A program made the position numbers and the translations under genes. Under the pieces are notes generated by a model that worked only from the letters and a program-made list of their open reading frames with translations, ran no database searches and was not told the origin of the DNA. From Pseudomonadota bacterium (GTDB lineage Bacteria > Pseudomonadota > Gammaproteobacteria > Steroidobacterales > Steroidobacteraceae): DNA of 7,665 nucleotides. Every line of letters starts with the position of its first letter. Within the stretch, counting starts at the first letter, position 1. The stretch is taken from contig JAKBCG010000112.1 in NCBI GenBank assembly GCA_021808035.1, forward strand, positions 1 through 7,665, written 5' to 3'. Shown piece after piece: positions 1 to 5,680 of the stretch.

Positions 1-464
1 TGCTGGACGCGGACGCGATCAGCGCGTTCGGCGACGATCCCGCGGCGCTGTGGCGCGCGATCCGCGGACCTTGCGTGATCACGCCGCACGAGGGTGAGTT
101 TCGCCGCGTGTTCGATCTCGGCGGCACGAAGCTCGCGCGTGCGCGGGCGGCGGCCGCGGCGAGCGGTGCGGTGATCGTGTTGAAGGGCTCGGATACCGTG
201 ATCGCGGCGCCCGACGGCCGCGTTGCGATCAACGCGAACGCACCGCCGGCGCTCGCGACCGCCGGGACCGGCGACGTGCTCGCCGGACTCGTCGCGGGAC
301 TTCTTGCCCAGGGCATGGATCCCTGGCGGGCCGCCGCCGCGGCCGTCTGGATGCACGGCGCCGCCGCGACCGCCTTCGGTCCCGGGCTCATCGCCGAGGA
401 TCTGCCCGAACGGCTGCCGGGCGTCTGGCGCAGGCTCGTCCGCCTGCGCCACCGTGGCACCTGA
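1..464 (+). CDS. nnrD: ADP-dependent NAD(P)H-hydrate dehydratase, C-terminal part (5' end outside window)
   Basis: This is the last 153 codons of a YjeF_C/carbohydrate-kinase-like domain, read in frame from base 3 to TGA at 462-464. The enzyme dehydrates the damaged cofactors NADHX and NADPHX back to NADH and NADPH, using ADP in bacteria; it is a cytosolic metabolite-repair enzyme. Visible family motifs are LDADAI at the left edge, ITPHEGEF, VLKGSDTVIAAPDG, and the nucleotide-binding stretch LATAGTGDVLAGLVAGLL, which holds the GTGD motif and its catalytic Asp. The end (FGPGLIAEDLPERLP) is the usual C-terminal tail. The GTG at 75 is an internal Val codon, not the start, because conserved family sequence lies upstream of it. 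In many bacteria this domain is fused to the NnrE epimerase domain; the cut prevents deciding that here. The next gene is convergent, so nnrD ends its transcription unit. Confidence 0.93.
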   Translation, partial: LDADAISAFGDDPAALWRAIRGPCVITPHEGEFRRVFDLGGTKLARARAAAAASGAVIVLKGSDTVIAAPDGRVAINANAPPALATAGTGDVLAGLVAGLLAQGMDPWRAAAAAVWMHGAAATAFGPGLIAEDLPERLPGVWRRLVRLRHRGT

Positions 465-503
465 GATCTTCGCGATGCGGTCCGCCGCGCCCGGCGCCGT
501 CGT

Positions 504-1373
504 TCAGCGCTCGAGCGCGCGGCGCAGGGCCTTGAGTTCGCGGCGGCGCGCGGGACTCACCCGCGGGAACTCGAGCTTCAGCGCGCGGATGGTGTCGAGC
601 ACCACGCTGGAGACGATCAATCGTGCGTTGCGCTTGTCGTCGGCGGGCACGACGTACCACGGCGCGAACCGCCGGCTGGTGGCCCCGAGGCACTGCTCAT
701 AGGCGTGCATGTACTGCTTCCAGTAGCCGCGCTCCTCGATGTCGGCGCGGCTGAATTTCCAGTTCTTTTCCGGTTGATCGATCCGATCGAGGAAACGCCT
801 GCGTTGCTCGTCCTTCGACAGGTGCAGGAAGAACTTCACGATCCGGGTGCCGTTGCGGTGCAGGTGGTGCTCGAGGTCGGTGATCGACTCGTAACGCCGG
901 CGCCATACGTCCTTCGATCCGGCTCGCGAATCCGGCACCCCTTCGCCGCGCAGGATCTGCGGATGCACGCGCACGATCAGCACCTCTTCGTAGTAGGAGC
1001 GGTTGAAGATGCCGATGCGACCGCGTTCCGGCAGATCCCGGGTCGTCCGCCACAGGAAATCGTGCTGCAACTCGGTGGTGCTCGGGTGCTTGAAACTGAA
1101 CACCTGGCACCCTTGCGGGTTAACGCCGGACATCACGTGCGCGATCGCGCCGTCCTTGCCCGCCGCGTCCATCGCCTGGAAGATCAGCAGCAGCGCGTGG
1201 CTTGCCGAGGCGTAGAGGCGCGCCTGCTGGGCGCTCAGCGCCGCGACGTGATCCTGCAGTATCCGTCGATAGTGCGCGTCGCTCGAATAGACCGGCGCGA
1301 TCCGCGTCGGCCACTTCTTCAGTTCCACCGCAGCGCCTTCGGTGACGCGAAATCGTTCCGGATCGATGCGCAT
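504..1373 (-). CDS. ppk2: Polyphosphate kinase 2 family, polyphosphate:nucleotide phosphotransferase
   Basis: A 289-residue PPK2-family kinase that moves phosphate between inorganic polyphosphate and nucleotides in the cytosol. The sequence resembles the class III-like group, which phosphorylates AMP and ADP; substrate preference is inferred, not shown. Visible motifs are the Walker A-type loop MDAAGKDG (residues 68-75), the VMSGVNPQG and FSFKHPS segments (80-98), the Walker B region FNRSYYEEVLIVRVH (123-137), and the lid with RIDQPEKNWKFS (197-208) and ADIEERGYW (210-218). Near the end APWYVVPADDK (237-247) is typical. The frame stays open upstream to 1589, but the extra 72 residues have no family similarity. 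The ATG at 1373 has GGGAG five bases upstream and starts MRIDPERFRV, as expected for the family. The gene is single-domain and looks intact. It is convergent with nnrD and divergent from the small membrane protein gene. Confidence 0.93.
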   Translation of the reverse strand: MRIDPERFRVTEGAAVELKKWPTRIAPVYSSDAHYRRILQDHVAALSAQQARLYASASHALLLIFQAMDAAGKDGAIAHVMSGVNPQGCQVFSFKHPSTTELQHDFLWRTTRDLPERGRIGIFNRSYYEEVLIVRVHPQILRGEGVPDSRAGSKDVWRRRYESITDLEHHLHRNGTRIVKFFLHLSKDEQRRRFLDRIDQPEKNWKFSRADIEERGYWKQYMHAYEQCLGATSRRFAPWYVVPADDKRNARLIVSSVVLDTIRALKLEFPRVSPARRRELKALRRALER

Positions 1374-1378
1374 CGTCG

Positions 1379-1383
1379 CTCCC
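1379..1383 (-). promoter_or_regulatory. Shine-Dalgarno of ppk2 (decides the start)
   Basis: GGGAG on the minus strand, five bases before the ATG at 1373-1371. It supports this start over the upstream in-frame starts, the farthest at 1589, which would add residues unlike the family. Confidence 0.6.
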
Positions 1384-1413
1384 GCCTGGCAGCCGAACCG
1401 CCGGTCGTCGTCG

Positions 1414-1442
1414 AGACTACCCCGCGGGGGTGGGCTCGGCAA
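1414..1442 (-). promoter_or_regulatory. Candidate sigma-70 promoter of ppk2
   Basis: On the minus strand, TTGCCG (1442-1437) is followed after exactly 17 bases by TAGTCT (1419-1414). Transcription would begin near 1407, giving a leader of about 34 nt before the ppk2 ATG. The -35 hexamer matches consensus at four of six positions and the -10 is weaker, so this is a positional prediction only. Confidence 0.35.
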
Positions 1443-1481
1443 TCGCGGTGCCGCCGGCCCCGTTCGTTCGCGCGGTCGCGC

Positions 1482-1487
1482 TACAAT
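1482..1487 (+). promoter_or_regulatory. Candidate -10 element for the small membrane protein gene
   Basis: TACAAT, within GCTACAATGGCGCC, matches the sigma-70 -10 consensus at five of six positions and would start transcription about 30 nt before the ATG at 1525. No convincing -35 hexamer is seen at 16-18 bp spacing. The ATG inside this element (1486) is unlikely to be the translation start. Confidence 0.4.
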
Positions 1488-1524
1488 GGCGCCGGGATGG
1501 GCCAATGACCGGGCGGCAGCCACG

Positions 1525-1743
1525 ATGACTCGAACGATGACGATCGCCGGCGCACTCATGGTGGCGGCCGGCGTGTACCTGTTGATCAAGCCGCTGACTT
1601 ATTCGAGCGAACAGAGCGTGTTGAAACTCGGCGGATTCGAGGCTCAGGTGCGCAGCGAGAAAACCGTGCCCCCATGGGTCGGCGGCGCCGCCCTCGGTGC
1701 GGGTTGCGTGCTCGTGGCGCTCGGGCTCGTGAAGAAGCGCTAG
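1525..1743 (+). CDS. Small inner-membrane protein, two predicted transmembrane helices, unknown function
   Basis: A 72-residue protein that I do not recognise with certainty. Residues 5-21 (MTIAGALMVAAGVYLLI) and about 51-69 (WVGGAALGAGCVLVALGLV) form two hydrophobic segments. They are joined by a polar loop with FEAQVRSEKTVPPW and followed by a basic C-terminus (KKR). This hairpin layout, with a loop ending in a VPPW-type motif before the second helix, recalls small uncharacterised membrane proteins of the DUF3185-like kind, but that match is from memory. ATG 1525 is chosen because the next segment is a clean N-terminal membrane helix; the open frame continues upstream to 1342 with Arg/Pro-rich sequence overlapping the ppk2 start. 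The Shine-Dalgarno is weak (GGGCGGCAG). Stop is TAG, the only functional-looking TAG terminator in the window, directly followed by a strong hairpin. The gene stands alone, between divergent ppk2 and convergent trxC. Confidence 0.7.
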   Translation: MTRTMTIAGALMVAAGVYLLIKPLTYSSEQSVLKLGGFEAQVRSEKTVPPWVGGAALGAGCVLVALGLVKKR

Positions 1744-1776
1744 GCCGCGCGCCATCCGGATCGGATGGCGCGCGGC
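1744..1776. terminator. Bidirectional hairpin terminator between convergent genes
   Basis: A perfect 14-bp inverted repeat (1744-1757 with 1763-1776; arms GCCGCGCGCCATCC and its complement) encloses a five-base loop, GGATC. It starts at the base after the TAG of the small membrane protein gene and lies 28 bases from the trxC stop, so it can serve both convergent transcripts. There is no T-tract on either side, so it may act as a stabilising or T-less terminator rather than a classical intrinsic one. Confidence 0.7.
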
Positions 1777-1804
1777 GGGAACCGTCGAGGGTCGCGGTGG
1801 GAAC

Positions 1805-2242
1805 TCACGCGGTCGCCGCTTCGAGCCAGCGCGTCAGCCGGCCCGCGTCCATCGCGCCCGACTGACGCGCGACCTCGCGGCCACCGCGGAACACGATCAA
1901 GGTCGGGATGCTGCGGATCCCATGGCGTTGTGCCGGCGCGGACTCCGCGTCGGTGTCGAGCTTCGCGAAACGCATCCGGGGCTCGAGCTGTCGGGCGGCT
2001 TGCTCGAAGAACGGCGCCATCATCTGACAGGGCCCGCACCAGGTCGCCCAGAAGTCGACGACCAGCGGGAGGTCGTCGCGCGCGACGTGCAGGTCGAAGT
2101 TCGCCGCTTTCAATGCGAACGGCTTGCCATCGAACAAGGGATGATGGCAGCGCGGGCATCGCGGCCCGTCACCGAGGCGCGAGGCGGGCAGTCCGACGAT
2201 CGCGTCACAATATCCGCAGACGACGTGCAAAGAGTCCGCCAT
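1805..2242 (-). CDS. trxC: Thioredoxin 2 with N-terminal zinc-finger motif
   Basis: A 145-residue cytosolic thioredoxin of the TrxC type. The N-terminal module carries two CxxC pairs, C9-GY-C12 and C29-PR-C32, which in the family bind zinc and tune redox behaviour. The thioredoxin fold follows with DFWATWCGPC (redox pair C69/C72) and the cis-proline motif SIPT (P113). It reduces protein disulfides using electrons from thioredoxin reductase; in well-studied Proteobacteria trxC responds to oxidative stress. Length is close to E. coli TrxC (139 residues). The ATG at 2242 is supported by GGGGA nine bases upstream and by HVVCGYC beginning right after the start. The gene is convergent with the small membrane protein gene and divergent from the DUF2844 operon across a 147-bp gap. 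No anomalies were seen. Confidence 0.95.
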   Translation of the reverse strand: MADSLHVVCGYCDAIVGLPASRLGDGPRCPRCHHPLFDGKPFALKAANFDLHVARDDLPLVVDFWATWCGPCQMMAPFFEQAARQLEPRMRFAKLDTDAESAPAQRHGIRSIPTLIVFRGGREVARQSGAMDAGRLTRWLEAATA

Positions 2243-2263
2243 GGCGTTTCGTCCCCGCTAAAC

Positions 2264-2279
2264 TCGCGTCGACACGCGA
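2264..2279. repeat. Short inverted repeat in the trxC 5' region
   Basis: TCGCGT and ACGCGA, six-base arms around CGAC, form a perfect inverted repeat centred about 30 bases before the trxC ATG. It could be an operator or a small leader hairpin. In such GC-rich sequence it could also be chance. Confidence 0.3.
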
Positions 2280-2292
2280 CCTTCTGCGATGG

Positions 2293-2320
2293 AGAATGGT
2301 GCCGCGCGCGCGAAATTCAA
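2293..2320 (-). promoter_or_regulatory. Candidate sigma-70 promoter of trxC
   Basis: On the minus strand, TTGAAT (2320-2315) and CATTCT (2298-2293) are separated by 16 bases. The predicted transcription start is near 2286, leaving a leader of about 44 nt that would contain the inverted repeat at 2264-2279. Hexamer matches are moderate, so this is tentative. Confidence 0.3.
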
Positions 2321-2349
2321 GGAACCCATCGGTCCGGATAGTGGTCCAA
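2321..2349 (+). promoter_or_regulatory. Candidate sigma-E/ECF-type promoter of the DUF2844-DUF3443-OMP operon
   Basis: GGAACCC (2321-2327) and GTCCAA (2344-2349), 16 bases apart, resemble the GGAAC...GTC pattern used by RpoE-like ECF sigma factors. The predicted start would lie about 30-35 nt before the ATG at 2390. All three downstream products are exported to the envelope, as for typical sigma-E regulons. No better sigma-70 promoter was seen in the gap. This is pattern matching only. Confidence 0.35.
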
Positions 2350-2389
2350 CATTACTGAGGATCCGTTCGGCCGCAGGAGGCTCACGGCG

Positions 2390-2887
2390 ATGACGGTAGG
2401 CAGGAATCCAGCTCGGCCTCGGTCGGTTTCGGCGACCCGGCTCCTCGGTGCGTCCCTGGCGGGCCTCGTGGCATTCGTGCTCGCGCGACCAGCGTCCGCG
2501 GCGCTCGGCGACACGGCCGCGTCGATCGCGCGGGATCGGATCGTGATGCGGGTGAGTCAATCGTCGACGACGCCGATGCAGTCCTACGACGTGCACCGGA
2601 TGGTCGACCCGGCCGGCGCCGTGGTGCGTGAATACGCCGACCGCGCCGGCAACGTGTTCGCCGTGACCTGGCACGGTCCCCGCAGCCCCGATCTCAAGAC
2701 CCTGCTCGGCGGCTACTACGATCGCTACGTCGCCGCGGCCGCGCAGCATCGGACCGGACATCACCTCGTCACGGTTCATGCGCCGGATCTCGTGCTCTCG
2801 GTGGTGCGTTTCCAGCGCGTCGCCTACGGCCGCGCGTACCTGCCGACCCGGATGCCGAGCGGCGTCACCAAAGCCGATTTGCGCTGA
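2390..2887 (+). CDS. DUF2844 family secreted protein
   Basis: A 165-residue exported protein of the DUF2844 family, whose biochemical function is not established. The N-terminus is a long basic region followed by a hydrophobic core (LLGASLAGLVAFVLA) and a signal peptidase I site, ASA|ALG, after residue 37; mature DUF2844 proteins typically begin with ALG. Family-like segments are YDVHRMVDPAGAVVREY, FAVTWHGPRSPDLKTLLG, and the C-terminal GRAYLPTRMPSGV. The start at 2390 has AGGAGG nine bases upstream. It is the first gene of a tight three-gene operon, 22 bp before the DUF3443 lipoprotein gene, a pairing I know from other Proteobacteria, so a joint role in the envelope (chaperone, inhibitor or substrate of the partner) is plausible but inferred. 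There are no cysteines in the mature part and no obvious catalytic motif. Confidence 0.88.
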   Translation: MTVGRNPARPRSVSATRLLGASLAGLVAFVLARPASAALGDTAASIARDRIVMRVSQSSTTPMQSYDVHRMVDPAGAVVREYADRAGNVFAVTWHGPRSPDLKTLLGGYYDRYVAAAAQHRTGHHLVTVHAPDLVLSVVRFQRVAYGRAYLPTRMPSGVTKADLR

Positions 2888-2909
2888 CCACACTCCAGGA
2901 AGTCGTCGA

Positions 2910-4172
2910 ATGCGTAGTTCATGGTGGATCCTGTCCCGCGGCGTGCTCGCCTCACTGGTCGTGGCCGGTTCGGGCCTGCTGGCCGCCTGCGGCGGCGGAT
3001 CGTCGGGACATTTCGTTGGCATCAGCGGTGGCGGCTCCGGCGGCGGCGGAACGCCGGGCTTGAATACGGTGCCGGTCATCGTCGACCAAGGCCCGCCTGC
3101 CGCCGGCGGATCCACCAACCTGTTGTACACGACCGTGACCCTGTGCGCGCCGGGCAGCACCACCCAGTGCCAGACGATCGATCACGTCCAGGTCGACACG
3201 GGTTCGAGCGGATTCCGGGTGCTCGCGGCGGCGCTCGGCACCTCTCTGCCCGCCGCCGACATGCCGCAAGCGATCGACAGCCACGGTAATCCGCTCGACG
3301 AATGCACCCAGTTCGCGGACGGCTACAGCTGGGGCACGGTCCGCACCGCCGATCTCGTGGTCGGCAACGAGACGGCCGCGTCGCTGCCGGTCCAGGTGAT
3401 CGGCGACCCGGCCGCGGCGGCGGTCCCGGCCTCCTGCGTGCAGGGACCGGCGGAGAACACGGTGGCGACATTCGGTGCGAACGGGATCCTCGGGATCGGC
3501 AACTTCCTGACCGATTGCGGTGCCGCCTGCGCGAACGGCGCGATCAGCGGCACCTATTACGATTGTCCGCCGACCGGTACCTGCGCACCGGTCGCGGTCA
3601 CGCTGAACTCCCAGGTCCAGAATCCGGTGGCGTTGTTCGCCGCGGACAACAACGGCGTCGTTATCGATCTGCCGGCCGCGACGTCGCCGACGGCGACGCT
3701 CGCGGGCACGCTGATATTCGGGATCGGTACGCAATCGGACAATGCGCTCCCGGCGAGCGCGGGGATCTACACGCTCGATCCGACCTATGGGACCCTGTCG
3801 ACCACCTACAACGGCGTCACCAACGCCTCGAGCTTCATCGACAGCGGCTCGAACGCGTATTTCTTCACCGACGACACGATCCCAACCTGCACCAACGCGA
3901 CGTCGTTCTATTGTCCGACGTCGACGTTGCAGCTCCAGGCGTTGATCCAGGGCCAGAACGGCGCGAACGTCTCCGTCGCGTTCTCGGTCGACAACGCCCA
4001 GAACGATTTCGCGACCAACGACGCGGTCTTGCCCGATCTCGCGGGGCCCGCGGGATCGAGTCTGCAGGGCGCGTTCGACTGGGGCCTGCCGTTCTTCTAC
4101 GGGCGTCCCGTCTATGTCGCGTTCGAGTCGAATACCGCTGCCGGGGTCGCCGGGCCCTGGGTCGGTTTCTGA
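2910..4172 (+). CDS. DUF3443 family lipoprotein, pepsin-like aspartic peptidase candidate
   Basis: A 420-residue lipoprotein of the DUF3443 family. Residues 1-26 are a lipoprotein signal with lipobox LAAC and lipidated Cys27. A Gly/Ser-rich tether (28-50) follows, and Gly at +2 favours outer-membrane sorting. The body reads like a two-lobed pepsin-type fold: VDTGSSGFRV with D96; FADGYSWGTVRTADLVVGN (135-153), resembling the flap and following strands; NGILGIG (191-197), like DGILGLG of pepsins; GTLIFGIG (266-273); FIDSGSNAYFF with D311; and near the C-terminus FDWGLPFFYGRPVYVAF, resembling the last pepsin strands. Ten further cysteines suggest disulfides. D96 and D311 would be the catalytic pair, but no activity is known to me. 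ATG 2910 has AGGAAG seven bases upstream and gives a clean signal peptide; the frame is open upstream to 2778 with no signal sequence. It is the middle gene of the operon. Confidence 0.88.
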   Translation: MRSSWWILSRGVLASLVVAGSGLLAACGGGSSGHFVGISGGGSGGGGTPGLNTVPVIVDQGPPAAGGSTNLLYTTVTLCAPGSTTQCQTIDHVQVDTGSSGFRVLAAALGTSLPAADMPQAIDSHGNPLDECTQFADGYSWGTVRTADLVVGNETAASLPVQVIGDPAAAAVPASCVQGPAENTVATFGANGILGIGNFLTDCGAACANGAISGTYYDCPPTGTCAPVAVTLNSQVQNPVALFAADNNGVVIDLPAATSPTATLAGTLIFGIGTQSDNALPASAGIYTLDPTYGTLSTTYNGVTNASSFIDSGSNAYFFTDDTIPTCTNATSFYCPTSTLQLQALIQGQNGANVSVAFSVDNAQNDFATNDAVLPDLAGPAGSSLQGAFDWGLPFFYGRPVYVAFESNTAAGVAGPWVGF

Positions 4173-4204
4173 AACGACGGCATCCCCGAGTGGAGGACTT
4201 CACG

Positions 4205-4873
4205 ATGATCAAGAATTCGATCGCCGTGGTGCTGCTGATCTTCGCCGCCGGGGCCGCGAATGCGGCGGACCCTTTCGCCGATTCGCCGGGCGCCCACTGG
4301 CATGTGATGGGCGGCTTCAGCGAGCCGGTCGGCACGACCTCGGACTACCTGCAGGGCGGATATGCGATCGGCGGAGGCGTCACGCTGGTGCCTTCGGCGG
4401 CGAGTCCGCTCACCTGGCGCTTCGACCTGTCGTACGCCGGCCACGACGCGTCGAACGAGTTGATCAACCTCGGGCAGCAGAACACCAACATCGAGATCGA
4501 CGGTGGCACCGTGCAGCTGTGGTCGCTGACCGGCGACGCGGTGCTGCACGTGCCGATCGCCTACGGGGTCCGCGCGTATGGGCTTGCCGGGGTCGGCGTC
4601 TATCACACCCGCCTCGAGCTCACCCAGACCGTGCCGGTTTACGGCGGTTACTATTACTGCGACCCGTTCTGGGGGTTCTGCGGCGCCGGCTACGGTTATG
4701 GGAACGCGGTCGTGATCGCGCACGACACGACGAAATTCGGCTGGAACGTCGGCGGCGGCGTCGAATTCGCGCTGCCTTCGGGCGCGTCCTGGTTCATCGA
4801 GGCGCGCTACAACCGGGTCAGCGCCTCGACGCCGATCGAGTTCGTGCCGATCGAGGTCGGTTACCGGTTTTGA
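4205..4873 (+). CDS. Outer-membrane beta-barrel protein
   Basis: A 222-residue protein with a signal peptide (MIKNSIAVVLLIFAAGAANA, cleavage after A20). It then has alternating amphipathic strands with glycines and aromatics, as in small 8-stranded outer-membrane barrels of the OMP_b-brl/OmpW-like type. The C-terminus ends in an aromatic-terminated strand, EVGYRF, matching the BAM recognition signal. Strand-like segments include HWHVMGGFSEPVG, WRFDLSYAGHD, VRAYGLAGVGVYHTRLEL, FGWNVGGGVEFAL and WFIEARYNRV. A Tyr/Gly-rich loop near 146-166 contains C152 and C159, which may form a disulfide. GGAGGA lies seven bases before the ATG, and the gene starts 32 bp after the DUF3443 stop, so it is the third gene of the operon. 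The frame is open upstream to 3302 but that part overlaps DUF3443 and is not coding. The exact function (porin, adhesin or assembly partner) is unknown. Confidence 0.85.
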   Translation: MIKNSIAVVLLIFAAGAANAADPFADSPGAHWHVMGGFSEPVGTTSDYLQGGYAIGGGVTLVPSAASPLTWRFDLSYAGHDASNELINLGQQNTNIEIDGGTVQLWSLTGDAVLHVPIAYGVRAYGLAGVGVYHTRLELTQTVPVYGGYYYCDPFWGFCGAGYGYGNAVVIAHDTTKFGWNVGGGVEFALPSGASWFIEARYNRVSASTPIEFVPIEVGYRF

Positions 4874-4876
4874 GGC

Positions 4877-4898
4877 GCCGCGGGCCGGGCTTCGCGGC
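4877..4898. terminator. Possible weak terminator hairpin between OMP gene and coaX
   Basis: Six-base arms GCCGCG and CGCGGC (4877-4882 with 4893-4898) around a ten-base loop occupy almost the whole 25-bp gap between two convergent stop codons. No T-tract is present. The position supports a terminator; the structure is weak. Confidence 0.35.
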
Positions 4899-5654
4899 TC
4901 AGCGCGACCGGGCGGCGATTGCGGCGAGGCCTTGCAGCACGAGATCGGGGACCTGCTCGCCGCGATTGCGCATCACCGCGGAGATCATGCCGGCATCGCC
5001 GCCGGTGATGAACACCCGCGGTCGCGTGCCGGTCGACTCGATGATCGTGTCGACGACCCGGTCGGCCATGCTCGCGAGCGCGAACACCGCGCCGCGCGAC
5101 ACCGCGCCGATCGTGTTGTTCGCGAGCGCGCCGGCCATCGACGGCTGGCTGAGCTCCACCGCCTTGGCGATGTCGCTGGTCTTGGTGAGCAGGGCCTCGC
5201 GCATCATCTGGATCCCGGGCGCGATCAAGCCGCCCTGGTGCTGGCCGCCGGCATCGACGCAGTCGACCGTGACCGCGGTGCCCGCATCGACGACGCACAG
5301 CGGCGCGTGCGCGATCGTCCACGCGCCGATCATCGCGAGCCAGCGATCTGCGCCGAGCAGGTCCGGATCCTGGTAGCCGTTGACGAGGTCCTGATGCCGG
5401 CGCTCCGCCCGCACGAACTGGGCTTTGACCCCGTAGTGCCGCTTCGTGAGCCGGTACATCGTCTTGCCGAGCGCATCGCCGGCGATGTTCGAGATCAATA
5501 CCTGCGCGGGCTTGCGTCCGGTGTCGAACAACGCCGCGCGCCACATCTTCGGCTTCGCGCCGCGATGGACGATCGACTGCGGATCCGACAGGCCGCTGCT
5601 CGTCAACCAGGCCCACTTGATGCGGGTATTGCCGACGTCGATCACGAGTATCAT
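4899..5654 (-). CDS. coaX: Type III pantothenate kinase
   Basis: A 251-residue cytosolic kinase that phosphorylates pantothenate with ATP, the first step of coenzyme A synthesis. Motifs of the CoaX (acetate/sugar kinase-like) fold are the N-terminal phosphate loop IDVGNTRIKW (D6), the substrate region NGYQDPDLLGADRW with catalytic Asp D103, DAGTAVTVD (123-131), GGLIAPGIQMM (141-151) and ITGGDAG (216-222). The length is typical for the family. The ATG at 5654 puts the phosphate loop at its usual position, and AAGGCGG lies upstream at a longer than usual distance. In many Proteobacteria coaX follows birA in an operon; here no birA is adjacent, and the upstream gene is a divergent glycosyltransferase only 26 bp away. 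It is convergent with the outer-membrane protein gene. No defects were seen. Confidence 0.95.
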   Translation of the reverse strand: MILVIDVGNTRIKWAWLTSSGLSDPQSIVHRGAKPKMWRAALFDTGRKPAQVLISNIAGDALGKTMYRLTKRHYGVKAQFVRAERRHQDLVNGYQDPDLLGADRWLAMIGAWTIAHAPLCVVDAGTAVTVDCVDAGGQHQGGLIAPGIQMMREALLTKTSDIAKAVELSQPSMAGALANNTIGAVSRGAVFALASMADRVVDTIIESTGTRPRVFITGGDAGMISAVMRNRGEQVPDLVLQGLAAIAARSR

Positions 5655-5680
5655 GCGCGAATGACCGCCTTGCTGGCACC

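Noticed and set aside
465..503. Possible terminator between nnrD and ppk2
   Set aside because: Only short GC-rich palindromes (such as GGCGCC) are present; no convincing stem-loop or T-tract was found in the 39 bp.
705..1508. 267-codon plus-strand open frame opposite ppk2
   Set aside because: It mirrors the ppk2 codons and shows no family motif, while ppk2 on the other strand has complete kinase motifs.
2258..3163. 301-codon minus-strand open frame opposite DUF2844/DUF3443
   Set aside because: Low-complexity Pro/Arg/His-rich translation without motifs; the opposite strand has signal peptides, good ribosome sites and family similarity.
3302..4204. Upstream extension of the outer-membrane protein frame inside DUF3443
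   Set aside because: The extension is Arg/Gly-rich shadow sequence. The ATG at 4205 has GGAGGA at ideal spacing and a clean signal peptide.
4114..5376. 420-codon plus-strand open frame across the OMP gene and coaX
   Set aside because: It lies out of frame with the OMP gene and opposite coaX, with Arg-rich translation and no motifs.
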